A stretch of DNA of 64,000 nt from Benincasa hispida (lineage: Eukaryota > Streptophyta > Magnoliopsida > Cucurbitales > Cucurbitaceae), in the NCBI RefSeq assembly GCF_009727055.1, contig NC_052350.1, positions 36,261,613-36,325,612 on the forward strand, in the 5' to 3' direction. Both the position numbers and the translations under genes were made by a program. The notes under the pieces are model-generated. The model had not been told where the DNA came from and did not search any database. It saw only the letters and a program-made list of their open reading frames with translations. Positions 50,613 through 62,800 of this stretch are shown one piece after another; the stretch's first letter is position 1; each line of letters begins with the position of its first letter.

Positions 50613-50949
50613 GTAAAGGAAAAGATAAACGACTTCCTTGTTGCAATCATAGGTATTTTGTAGTTAGAAGTGCTGATTTATTAGTTAGCTTATGGGATAT
50701 CTCTCAAATGCATTGTGTGCGAACATTTACAAAACTCGAGTAAGTTTTACTTATACAGTGATTTTGTTTTCTTCCTTCCTCGATTCATGTTTTGTTAATC
50801 GGAACACACTGAGCTTTGTAGCTTAAATCTACAACCAATCCTTTTAATTTCATGCATAGAAGGTTTTACTTTAAAGATACTTCACAAAGTGTTTTCTTCA
50901 TTTTCTTGTTGCAGGTATTCTAAGGATCTTTGGGTTTGAAAGTGCATGA
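50613..50949 (+). pseudogene. THO3: THO complex subunit 3 (THO3/TEX1) gene fragment
   Basis: The first piece (about 50613-50739) reads RYFVVRSADLLVSLWDISQ then MHCVRTFTKLE, a WD40 blade of THO3, with a good GTAAGT donor. After about 175 intron-like bases and a GCAG acceptor, 50915-50949 reads RIFGFESA and a stop, the exact THO3 C-terminus, with two extra bases before the arginine. The exon or exons between these pieces (WPVRTIS to the last blade) are missing, and the reading before RYF is shifted. THO3 is a scaffold of the TREX mRNA-export and small-RNA pathway. Following sequence to about 51180 may be the gene's 3' UTR. It lies 515 bases downstream of the APX relic on the same strand. Confidence 0.85.
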
Positions 50950-51284
50950 GAAATGGATCAACTATGAAACATAACTTTGATGCATTTTCCAATTCTTTAT
51001 TACGTTCTTTCCTTTCTGGAAAAGGTCTTGAACTCAATTTTGTTAGTGGTTGTTATGATTGTTTGGACAAATTGATACATCAACCTGTGGACGTGTTATA
51101 TTTCCTTTGTTATCTAGTTTTATTTCCTTATTCTATTAAGTTAGTTAATTTTTGTGTTTGTTGAAATCATAATATATAAAAGAAATTAAGATTTTATTTT
51201 GTATAGGTATAGATAGGAGAAACATTATTGTTTTAAAAAAATATTATTAATTTGAACGTGCTTAAGAAAAAAATATATATGTAT

Positions 51285-51656
51285 TTTTTTGTTAATGTCG
51301 GTTTTTAACTTTTTGATCGACATTAAAAATGGATTGGACATTTAAAAAATGAGGCATTAAAAAAATATCGATAATTATTGAAAAAAATGGATAAAAAATC
51401 GACATAGAAGATGGTGTACAATGTCGGTTTTCAACTGACATTGAAGATGGTGTACAATATCGGTTTTCAATGGACATTGAAGAATATTGGCATTGAAATT
51501 TCTGTCAGCTGTATTGTCGATTTAAAACCAACATTAAAGACAACTGACATTAAAGACCTTTTACAACACGATCTTCATTGTCCGTTTTGAACCGACATTG
51601 TATCCCTATAATAGCAATTTTAAACCGACATTAAAATCCAATTTTGTAATAGTGAG
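51285..51656. mobile_element. CACTA-like terminus with subterminal repeats
   Basis: At least eight copies, in both orientations, of a 'aatgtcggttttaa' / 'ttaaaccgacatt' motif crowd about 350 bases. The block ends ccaattttgtaatagtg, which is a CACTA terminal inverted repeat in reverse (CACTATTACAAAATTGG). This is the architecture of plant CACTA ends. The matching left end was not found in the window. The motif density falls off upstream near 51285, just beyond the THO3 fragment. Confidence 0.7.
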
Positions 51657-52003
51657 AAGTCTTCTTTCATTTTAGGGGTCTAGAAATTGAAAGCTCTAGA
51701 GAACTTCGAGAGAATTCAATTGAAATTCTTTGAAGACGCAAAATATTCTTCCAAAATTTCAAAATTTAGAACATTTGCGTGCTTCATATCCCGAGTGAAG
51801 TGTATGTATTCAAGAGAGAGAATCATAGGATCAAGTATTAAAGATCTAACCACATATGCATAAGTCTACATAAACCTAAGTTGGACTCCACCAATTTCTA
51901 CACAAACCTCAGACAAACATTTTCTTTTTTTGAGGATATACAAAATGTTTTTCATATATATCATCCAAAAAAACCATTTTATAATTTCACCTTATTATAC
52001 TTT

Positions 52004-53800
52004 TGTTGGGGTATATGTCCTAAAGTCTTGTAGTCTTATTTTAGTTAAATCAATGGTTGATTAATTTTGTATTATTTGTGCAATAATCCATTAATCTAAG
52101 ATCTAAGGTTATCTAATGTAACTTAAACATGTATGTGGAGACATGTAGGTGAATCATGTTTAAGTAATAACCTAAATGGTTTGTAGTATATGGATAAGTT
52201 TGGGTGCCTTATCCTAATAACACTACTGATACAACTCGCTTTGTAGTTTTTACAATTGTTTTAAAGTACTACAAATGATTTGATCCTGATCATTCTTGTG
52301 GAGACATGTGAGGCGGGTATTTTATACAAAAGAGTTTGTATAAAGACTGGACCATGAAATGTTAAGTCTATCTTTATAACGTCGTTGCTAGAAGAGACTT
52401 ACATTTCACTAGGATGACCATAAGTGACTCGACCTTAATCCCGAGTGACTTGTAAACTCTTGTCTATGAGGGTGATCCTTTAATTTGTATGGGTGAGATG
52501 GCTAGATTTGCTGACTCAATAAGTCAAACATTTTAGGGATTCGTCTGATTAGGGAGTTGGGAACGCAACTACATAAGAAGGAATTCACTCATTCCCTATA
52601 GTTAGGGTAAGAAGATAAATTGCTCTCTTAAGGGATGATTCCAGGGCTTGAACAATGAGGCGCCTCACCTTCTCCTAGCCCGAGAGGGGTTCGGTCATAG
52701 TTGAACTATGACTAATTGTTCATTAGAGGAATAAGTGGTACTTAAGAAGTTAGATATAACTGCAGGGGTAAAACGGTAATTTGATCCAGTTGTACTTACA
52801 AGTAATTTGTGAATGGTCTACGCACTGTTGATTGGTTATATCCAAAGGACACAAATATATATCTATAGTGCGAAGAGTTCAGCTATTGGTCTTTAATGAA
52901 GTGACCGATGTTGATTAATTTGATTAAAAGAGTTTAATCATCTCGTATCATTAGAGCTTCAATCTATAGGTCTATAAGGTCTCTTCGTTAGCTCAATGAA
53001 GACTGATGAGAATCAAACTAATTTTGGTTTAATTTGAATTGGTCAAATACAATTAAATAATGTACATCGATATATTATATAATATAATGTATGTTGATAC
53101 ATTATACAATTTTATGAGAGAAATAACATTTGAATACGATTCAAATATTAATTTTATGAATATGATTTGTATAAAAACTATATGTTATAATTTAATGTGA
53201 ATATGATTCATATTAAATTTATATATAGTTTTATGAGAGAAATAAATATTTGAATATGATTTAAATATTACTGATGTGAATGTGATTCATATAGAAATTA
53301 TATGTTAAAATTAATATGAATATGATTCATATTACATTTATACAGTCTGATGAGAGGAATTATTATTTGAATGTGATTCAATTATTTATATGAATGTGAC
53401 TTATATAAAAATTATAAGTTAAAATTAATATGAATATGATTCATATTAATACCTTAGGTTATTTGAGAGGTATATGTGATATAACATATAATTTCTATAT
53501 ATATTAAGTGGTTAATATATATATTAAATTCAAAATTTTGAATTTGAATTCAATTTAATTTAAATGAAAGGGGAGGGAGTTATAACTCCCTCACTCATTA
53601 TTTTCTCAATGGCTCTCACATAACAAAAACTGAAAAAATGGAGGAGAGAATCTGACTCTCTCTCTCGTTCTCTCTTGTTCTCTGGGTAATGCAAATGAGT
53701 TTAAAGAGAAAAATTCTCTCATACTCCTCTCTACGACAAAAAAAAAAGACATATACTCTACCAGATAAACTAATAAAAATGTATACACTTTTTTGTTTCT
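52004..53800 (+). repeat. Copia-type LTR D, plus strand, 3' end truncated
   Basis: Starts TGTTGGGGTATATG and carries the family blocks in order: aacttaaacatgtatgtgga, gatcctgatcattcttgtgg, tttgtatgggtgagatggc, cagggcttgaacaatgaggc and an AT-rich run. It is the opposite orientation to copies A-C. The ending TTCTTTCA of the complete copy is not found, so the right border (about 53600-53800) is approximate. No polypurine tract or primer site adjoins. Confidence 0.65.
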
Positions 53801-54019
53801 AATCCCTTTACTTAAATTATCATTACTATTTCTTCTCAATATATATATATATATATAATTATTATTTGGAAAGGAAAAAAAGAAAAACAATTTCAAATTT
53901 ATCTCCCAAAAATGTTGAAAAATAGTACCAAAATAGTACCACGGATTCTTTTAAGATGCTTACGGGAGAATCAATTCCTGTTGTAAATTTCACATGGGAG
54001 GAGAGAATTCATGTTTATA

Positions 54020-54352
54020 TAAATATTTTGTATGATTACTGACTTTATTTAATTATAAAATACTAAGAATGAATAAACATTATAACCTATATGCGGTTAA
54101 GAATAATATTAATATATAAAGAATAAGTTCAGTCAAATCAATTATATTCATTACAGCCCTTATGCAATTAATTTATATTAGTAAACTAGACTAATGATCA
54201 TTAATTTTTATTGAAAAGGACTAATGATCATTAATTGATTTGACTGATTCTGTTCATTATATATTAATATTATTATTCTTAATCACTTATAGGTTATAAT
54301 TTCTATTCATTCTTAGTATTTTATAATTAAATAACGTTAGTAATCATATAAA
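54020..54352. mobile_element. Foldback (MITE-like) element with arms of about 120 bp
   Basis: Left arm about 54020-54140, right arm about 54228-54352. Read in reverse, the right arm repeats the left: tgattact, ttatttaattataaaatact, aagaatgaata, attataacctata, taagaataat, attaatatata, then cagtcaaatcaatta. Internal blocks actaatgatcattaat occur twice in tandem near 54190 and 54220. No coding capacity. The arms can form a long hairpin. Confidence 0.8.
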
Positions 54353-54686
54353 TTAAAAAAAAAAGACAACATATCACTATTTTTCAATGATAAACAACAA
54401 TAGACACTGATAGATATTTATCAGTGTCAGTGATAGATGTCGATCGTTGTCTTTCACTATTTATCATCGATAGACAGTAATATTTTATTATTTAAAAATA
54501 TTTTCAACAGTTTTATCATTTAAAATAAATACTCATTCATATTTATTATCAATTATATTTTAGTAGATTATTTTCATGTCCAATAGCAATGCATCATTGA
54601 TATATCATTGAAAAGTATGCATAAATATTCCAAAACACTAAGGTTGCATTTACTATCCCATAAACCTAGTAAATACAGTCCAATTC

Positions 54687-54724
54687 CTGTCTCTTATACA
54701 CATCTAGATGTGTATAAGAGACAG
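54687..54724. other. Back-to-back Tn5 mosaic ends (adapter artefact)
   Basis: Two complete 19-bp mosaic ends form a 38-bp perfect palindrome. The 19 bases before it (54668-54686, agtaaatacagtccaattc) are repeated directly after it (54725-54743). Removing the palindrome and one copy gives continuous sequence. The frame crossing it (54608-54796) is not a gene. Confidence 0.97.
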
Positions 54725-54743
54725 AGTAAATACAGTCCAATTC

Positions 54744-56876
54744 ATGGAAACGGGACCCACTTGATTACTTTTGTAGTTGTTTACCTAATTCTATAACGTA
54801 AAATATTGGTGGGGTCCACGTTTTAACATTACCCTCATTCCTACAATTCGATTGCTCCCACAAGAGGTGTCAATCTGATCAAATAGATGAATTACATGGG
54901 ATCCACTTGGATTTTGACTTACGTTTCCCTTGCCTTCCCTCAATCTGTACACCTCGATTTGAGCAAAAACATACTACTTTTTACTATGAAGACCAACAAA
55001 ACCCAAAAATATCAAATTTTATATGCATTTTTTCTCTTTGTCCTAGCACCTTTTCTGAATCCCTCATTTTTTTGCCCTTGCTCATGCTTGTCTCGCTTAC
55101 GATCTCACTCTTGCTCTTTCTCTAACCCTTATTGTGTGGCCAAAACCAAGCACGCTAAGTACTTCTCGCCGTGGTTTAAGATTGCATAGCGAAAATATGG
55201 TTATTTTTTGGGCTTCCAAACTTGAATTTAAGTTCTAGATGTGTGATTTCATTAATAAATTCTTCTCTCGCTCTCGTTCTCACTCAAGCTTGATCTCGCT
55301 CTTGTTCTCACTCAAGCTTGATCTCGCTCTTGCTCTTGCTCCAAACCGCTTAGTTGGAATCAAACACACTAGGTATTTCTAGTTCTAATTTAATATTTCA
55401 AATCAACGTTATTGTTATATTTTAAAAACAAAAAAGAATATATTTATATAATTAAATATTTTGTTTATATATATATACATCCAAAAAATATCTGTTAGAA
55501 ATATTCTTAGTTAGAAAAAAGATTATTTTGAAAAAGTAAATCTATAATCAAATTAAAATATGAATTAGATTAACGTAATTTAAAATAATTACTATGTCCT
55601 TTTTTAAATCCTTAGTTTGGGTATTAAATTTTTTAAAAAATTGAGGATATTATGGTAAAACATCACAACAATTACACATGTAGATAAATATAATAAAAAA
55701 ACAATCCCATTACGTTTGAACTCATTATTTCTCCACGATCTAAACACAACCAAAAGTAATCCATTTACTAATACATTTCAATTATTTTACGATGCAATCC
55801 AATTACAATTACACCCAAATCTCAAATAGGATAATAAACAACACCTAAAATCTATTCACTGCACTACTCTTAGCATATTGTACACAATTAATTCATTCAT
55901 CACCTCTTTTAAGGCTTTGGTTTTCAAATCAAAGTTCAAATTCTAACTTCGTATATTGACTTAACTTTTATTTAGTTTGGCTTTTCTACTATTAAAACTA
56001 AAAACATCTATTACATATACATTAATCTTTTTTTAAAAAAATCTCTATACTTCTAAGGGATCCATTTTGATACTTGTGCTTTTAAAAACCAATCATTTTG
56101 ATTTAATACAAAGGTATGACAATATTTTTAAAAAAATAATAATAAAATAAAAAATCTTAAAGGGCAGTATTGTCTTGGAATTGTGTTTAAAAAACAAAAT
56201 GGTCGACAAGAATCAAGCACCAAAATGGACAAGTCACAGGGACTAAAAAACAAAGCTAAAGTCACAAGCCCAAAATAGATCCAAAAAGAAGAAAAAATGA
56301 AGATACCTAGAAGGGAAAAAGAGAGAGAGATAGAGAGAGAGCCTACAAGGGATAAGTTGATGAGAAAAACTATCTTTCAACCAAAGTTTATAACTTCCAA
56401 AGCATGTTAGTAGTAATACAAACCTAAAAATATCAATGTCCAATCTTTAAAGTCACAATCAACGATATGTAGGTATAAAATTTATCAGCTCCAAGTTTAT
56501 GCTTGATGAACTTGATCAACAATATCATGGTTATGAATAACCTCATGGAAGGAGGCATTCATAAAACAGGTTCAACATAAAACGCAACTATCAAACATGT
56601 TACCTTTAAGTGGACGCGTCGTCAGGTGCGTTTTCTAACATCTCAGAATTTGCATTTAGTTCTCTGAGCTGACATTCCATCCTTCAAATGCTCTATTTAT
56701 ATAACAAAATCAAACTTAAAAGGATTTTGCTGCTTTGATATTGTATAAATAAGATTTGCATTCTAACTATGTAGTTTACAGGCGAGTCATAAGATTTGTC
56801 AGCCTACATCCAGTCTCCCTAGAACTCATCGGATCTTGGCTGGCTGCAGAGCAAATTTTAAATGAAATAGATCCAA
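54744..56876. other. Intergenic DNA downstream of the DNAJC8 gene
   Basis: No supported gene. CT-rich low-complexity sequence around 55070-55340 (repeats of tcgctctt/ctcaagcttga) and AT-rich DNA follow. The part from about 56450 to 56876 would include the 3' UTR and terminator of the minus-strand DNAJC8 gene. A (GA)n tract lies at 56321-56341. Confidence 0.5.
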
Positions 56877-59800
56877 TTAACCTCGCTTTACTGGCCGCTG
56901 GACGTACGATTTGTTGGGGTCCTCAGTCTTCAGCTTTGGTGGTCGAGTTTCTCCTTTCTTAGCCTGTGCCACAGGGAAAATTTCAAATTATGGCAACTTT
57001 AATCACAAAAATCTGTCAGTACACTGAAAACCATGTAATACTAACTTACCTTCTTTCCACCCTTCATAAAATCTCTCCAGCTTGAAACCTGATGATGACA
57101 TCGACAAAAGGAAGAGCATAAGTGCAAATTAAACAATTAGTTCCATTCAGAATATGGTAAAGAAATCAGAGATTTGAAACTCCATGTCCTAGCTCGAAGT
57201 TGAACATTTAGCATAAAGATACCAATTCTTCCACGTGTTTGTCACATTAAACATTCAAGTTAATCACTCAATTGTCAGCAGAAAACTTGAAGGTGTTGGA
57301 TCAGATAATAGAACCAGAAAGCTGGAAGCACAAATTCATAAGCTTTTCCCTTATAACTTAGTAGTCCCCCAGTATCAATTTATCATATAAACAACTTCAA
57401 TATATCTCAACCAGGTTCTCTGTCTCATTTCATTAAAATGACATTTCCCCAAGTGAAAATTTTGAACGGTAAACTGGCAAAAGTTCACATTCTACAGTCT
57501 TAAAGAACCAGAATGTCTAAGAGACCTCGTGTTAAGACGACTAGATATCTTGTGTTTATCATTACAGAAAAGTTAAAAACTAACCCTCTGTTCTCTGGTT
57601 CCTTCCCACTGCTCCTCATGCTCACGCTTTTTCTTCCACATTTCTTTTGTTTCTTCTTCATCTTTTTTCAATCTGCCTTCTTCCTCAGAAATCTATACGT
57701 AAGAAAAGAAATATAGATAATGAACAATCCTTCCCAAATATTAGAATTTAAAAGAATCCAGAGGAATATCAAATTATCTGAGCATCCTGCATACCCTCAT
57801 CTGCATCTTTCTCCTCCTCCATTCTTGTTCTGTTAATATTTCTCGAACCTTCAATTTTAGCTCTTGCTTGAATTCTTCTGTATTCTCATACTGTTGCTCA
57901 TATTTTCCCTGTGCCAAATCAGCATGGCATAAAAGGTCATGGGAACCAAAATACAAAATTCTGACATATACTATATATAAATCATGTGAATACATCAACT
58001 CATAGTATCATAATTCCAATGGTCCAACCAATTCGTGGTGGGACAATCAAAATTCTTGTTTTTTTTTTTTTTTTTTTAATAACAAAAAACCATGCTTTCA
58101 TCGAGAAAAACACAACTTTAGGGAAATAACAATCATTTGACTCCATTGTTATTGCAAGTAGAACACAATGGTAATAACAGCATATGAAATGTGGAGAATA
58201 ATGGAATTCAGCTCACCTCTTCAACCAATGACTTTATTTTAGAAGCTGTATCTCTCTTCAAATGTTTCTTCCTCTTTGCTAGAAGTTCTTCTGAAGTTCA
58301 AAATACATACAAGTGAGAAATTTTCTCAACTCCATAAAGCTCCAGAAAAGAAAAGGGAAAAACAAGTAAAAACACTGAAGAAAGAATATCCACGGGCCAT
58401 GAACCTCAGCCCATGAGAAATTTCAGGACCTAGGTCACATAAAAGAACCCTTGTGACTAGGAGAATTTAGGCTCTACATGCATTTCAGCACAAGTTCCCA
58501 TCTTATTGAAGTTTTTTTGGAAAAAAAAAAAAAAAAAAAAAAGACCCCACAAAAGGATTCCTCGCCTACAGGAGGAAAGAACTCCAATTCAAAAGAATAC
58601 AACCAAGCTGAACCAAGCTGACAACTGACAACCGACAATTACAAAAAATACAATTAACGATGGCCATAAAGACACCTACACCGCATTACATGAAGGTTAT
58701 ATTTTTCATTGCCGAGTAGTTCTAGGCTTTATTTGTTCTCCCGAATGAGTATAGGATTATGATACTTCAAACAGGATCGGGTTTATCTAATACAGGCACA
58801 ATGCATGGTGTAATAGAAATATGTATAAACATCTATTCTCCTAACTCATATGTTGGTATGAGTTTGTACCTACGTACTTTGTGGTCTTGATCAGATGTAC
58901 GTGTATCTACTGCATGTAATGCAATCAAGAAACTCTGTCCACTAAAATGCAATGCAATGATGAGATACAAAAACGTGTAGGCATAAATTTTATTTTCCCC
59001 AGCCTCCAAGCCCCATTATTTTTTCATCTCACTAAAAGCATTGGTTCACTTGCCTTTTGCTGCATTGACTTGGCTAAGAATATAATCCCTTTCCTGCTCA
59101 TCAAGTAATAGCTGCTGGGCTTTTGCCAATGCTGCTCAGTATCAGACAAACTGATTTTAGTTGGACATTTCATGTACGGACAGGTAAAATACAATATAAA
59201 TAGCATTGAACGCAAAAACATTACATGCACAGACAGTTAAAATAAAATCTCAATTTCCTTGAACGCAAAACATTAAACCGGACAAAATTAATACCATAAA
59301 TCAATATACCTGCAAATGCTTCTTTCGATTGTGGATGCTTACATTTGTCAGGGTGAACCAGCAATGATAACTACAAATAATTCGTCATTTTTAAGTGAAT
59401 TAGATGATTGCCAAAAACTCAAGGACAAAATTAAACAACCTATAGAACAAATCCTGTACAAGATCAGATTTCAAACAAAGCAATTACCTTACGATATTGT
59501 CTTTTCACCTCTTCTGGAGATGCATCAAATGGTAACTTTAGATACTCATATGGATTCAATTTGAAGCAGGACAAGATCCTACGAAGATAAGTCCCAACAG
59601 TTATAAAAGATAAAATACCAACACCATAATTGTGGATGGTACACAAAATAATATTGATTATTATTATTATAGAAACAATTATTTTCATTGAGAATAAATG
59701 AAAGAATACAAAGGCATATGAACTAGAAATTCCAATTCAGACAATCAACATTCAACATAGTAATGTAAAACAAAATTAAGTACTAAAGAAGGAACGAGGT

Positions 59801-62800
59801 ACCCTTGTACATAGAGGCAGAAGAAGATTCCCAGAAAAAAAGCTTTTTAATTGGATTAGATTTTAAAAGAAAATAAATTAAGTTGACCAAAATGGTTATA
59901 CGTGTTTCCCTTTAGGCTTCAATCTCGAAGATTTTTTTGTAATTATTCTATAGATACTATTTTGGATAATGGAGCACCTTTCTTTAGCAAGGCTCCTTTT
60001 TGTGGGTTTGGTTTTTTTCTTTGTCCTTGTATTCTTTTATTTTTTTCTCAATGAAAGTTGCTATCAAAAACAAAAATCGGTCCCCAACTTCCTGACCATC
60101 CAACCATACGTACACTGGTAGGATGCAACCTAACTAGAATTAATATCTAGAATATATTGAAATATAAAAGAATAACTACAAGATAAACCAAGTATAAAAG
60201 CACTTGGAACCTCCCCTCTTGAGTATGCCAACCCTAGATCACTCAACAATTACCTACCTTCCCTCACTCACCCTCCTATTTATAATAAGATACACTAACT
60301 AACTATCTATCTAATTACCTTTATGTCCCTTAACATCCCTACCTACGTACCTTACATACTCCTACCTTAAAATTTATATTTTCCTCCTCATTCCCTCAAT
60401 GTACAAGCTTTTTATATATTATGATCTCGGGTCCCACAACATTTTCCCTCCCATTTATAGGTCACCTGTTGGATACTCGTTGATTTCTATGCTTCCCTCA
60501 TCTGAGTCCAACACATGATAACTTTTTGCTTTTTTAATCTTCTTTTAGACCGAATCTAGAAGAATGAAATCTAAATGATAAAAGTTCTTCACCGATCTCA
60601 AAATTTTTCCAGTACAAGTGGCCAGTGGAGATGGCGATTTAAACCTTTAACCTCAAAAGAAAGAGTATGTGCCAATTACCACTAAGCTAAACTTGCTTTG
60701 GCAACCAATCTCAAAATTTTGAATTCAATGTTATTCTCCATGATTCCTTGTCCCACTCTAAAAATCGGCAGCGAGATGTTAAGGCAGCAAATTTCACATA
60801 AATTATACCTTCCGTCTCACGAAACCAAGTGGACTTTCACAAATAAGCAAATCATTGCCCAAATGATTTTTTTTTCCAGTGAGAAACCAGAAACCAGCTT
60901 TCATTAAGAGAGGTCTTCATATTCAATATCAAGCTGATGGCTTGTCATGTACTTCCTTTGAGTAGACTAAAAGGTTGTCAATTACATTGAGGAAAAAGAA
61001 TCTTTCCTGTATTAACACGTAAAAATGGCTAAAAACTCAACCTAGCATTGTTGTTGTTCAGCTCCATACTTGCAAAATATAAGCAAGCACATTCATCTAA
61101 AGGGAAAAGATCAACTTCATCCCATTGGTCCTAGATTACATTCTCACTTACCACCTCTCTTTTGTTCAAAATTCCAAGCAAAACTGATGTAGGTAATCTT
61201 GAGAGTTCTTGTAAATCATGGTTTTTCTTGGTCTCCATCTGGTCTTCTTGGGTTTCTCAAACAAACTTCCTGAATCATCTTCCTCCTCCGGGTAAAGAAA
61301 GATCTAGATCATTAGTCTCTCCTGCCTTCTTTCTTGAACATTGGTTCTTGTACTGGCTGGAATTCTTGGGATAACTTGGATAGAGGCTGTGAAGGTTGAA
61401 AATTGATGAGTGAGTTTTTCTATGGCCCTAGTGAGAGTGGAAACGTTTTTGTTTTTGTATATGTCAACAATGGCCAATTCTACATCGTGCAGACGGCCTT
61501 CAAAGTTGGAGGAAGCCTCTGCGACCATAGTGTTTGAAGGAAAGGGGTCCAATTTGAAAGGAAATTTTCAGCCTTGGATTGAAGTGAAGCTCTGATACCA
61601 CTTGATGCACACAAGTGAAGAAATACCTCAGAACTTTTATTAAATCTTCCTTCAAATACAAGGGCTGCCTCTTACTTATAAGAAGAGCAAGGAACTTGGG
61701 TTTAAAGGAAAAGGGTAACCGGTATAGAAGGTAATTTGGGTGGGAGATCTAAATAACCGGTTGATTAAATACAAGATTTACAAGATTATGAGGTGGTTGG
61801 ATAACTAACCTAAGATTTACAAGGTTGATGGTAAAATACAAAAGATTTGCAAGAACTCTAAAGAAATTAACAAAGATCCTAAAAGACTTTAAAAAAAGCC
61901 AAGATTTACAAGAACTCTCAAGATTACCTACATCAAAAACAGCTAAAGAGTCACAAAAAATGCTTCCAGCTGGAAGATTTGAAGGAGTCATGAGATGAAT
62001 AGACTTCGCTAATGTTTCACTTGCGTGAAGTCAAGAACGAGAACAAGAATCAAAACCAAAATCCTCATTTCCTTGTCTGGTTTGTCTGCTTGTGATAGAA
62101 TTCCTTTTTCCCATATTCCCAGTCCCCAAGTCTCCATTCTTGATAGGCAATGACAGCAATTCCTAACGATGACTGATGATGATATTCTGTTTGCCCATCT
62201 TCAAAAAAGAAAAAAAAAATACAACAAATGGATCTGAAGCCAAATACATTTATACACATTACACATCTCGCAACAAAACTACATTTTTCCAGAAGACAAC
62301 CAAAACACAGACTACATGATCTCAAACTCAAAGTTGTTGGCATTCTCCTAGGAAAATTTTCAAATAGCATAGCTTTGTGGTTAAAGCAATCAAGCCGATG
62401 AAAGGATCATGATGAAAAGAAAATCTAGAACTTAAACAGACACCACAAAATAAGAGAAGTTCCCCACACTAAATATCTTCTAAACTAAACGAAAGAGTGA
62501 CTGACAGGAGGTATTTCGAGCAGGGAAAAAAATGAAAAACATTTTGGTATGAAGTTCCAAGGATCCGGATAGGAAAATCTACATGTCACTCAAAAATACC
62601 ACCTGCTTTGTGTAGGAGCTCACAACTATACTTGTTAACATCATAGATTCTTATTCTAAGATTCAAGAAGGGATGCTAATCTATATGATAGAATCCAAAT
62701 GTATTCAAAGTTCACGAGATTATGCATTTATGTGCTTAAAAAATTAGATTTTGCTCTCAAATTTAAACAAGTGTTCCGGCTCCATGCATGTATAGCAAAT

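Noticed and set aside
50613..50651. First read as a fifth APX exon (RLPDATKG-like)
   Set aside because: The following in-frame sequence is a WD40 blade of THO3, and the segment leads directly into it, so THO3 is the better source.
54687..54724. Perfect 38-bp palindrome considered as a regulatory site or terminator
   Set aside because: It is exactly two 19-bp Tn5 mosaic ends and recurs with the same sequence at 45236-45273.
56756..56962. 68-residue plus-strand frame
   Set aside because: It is the antisense shadow of DNAJC8 exon 9.
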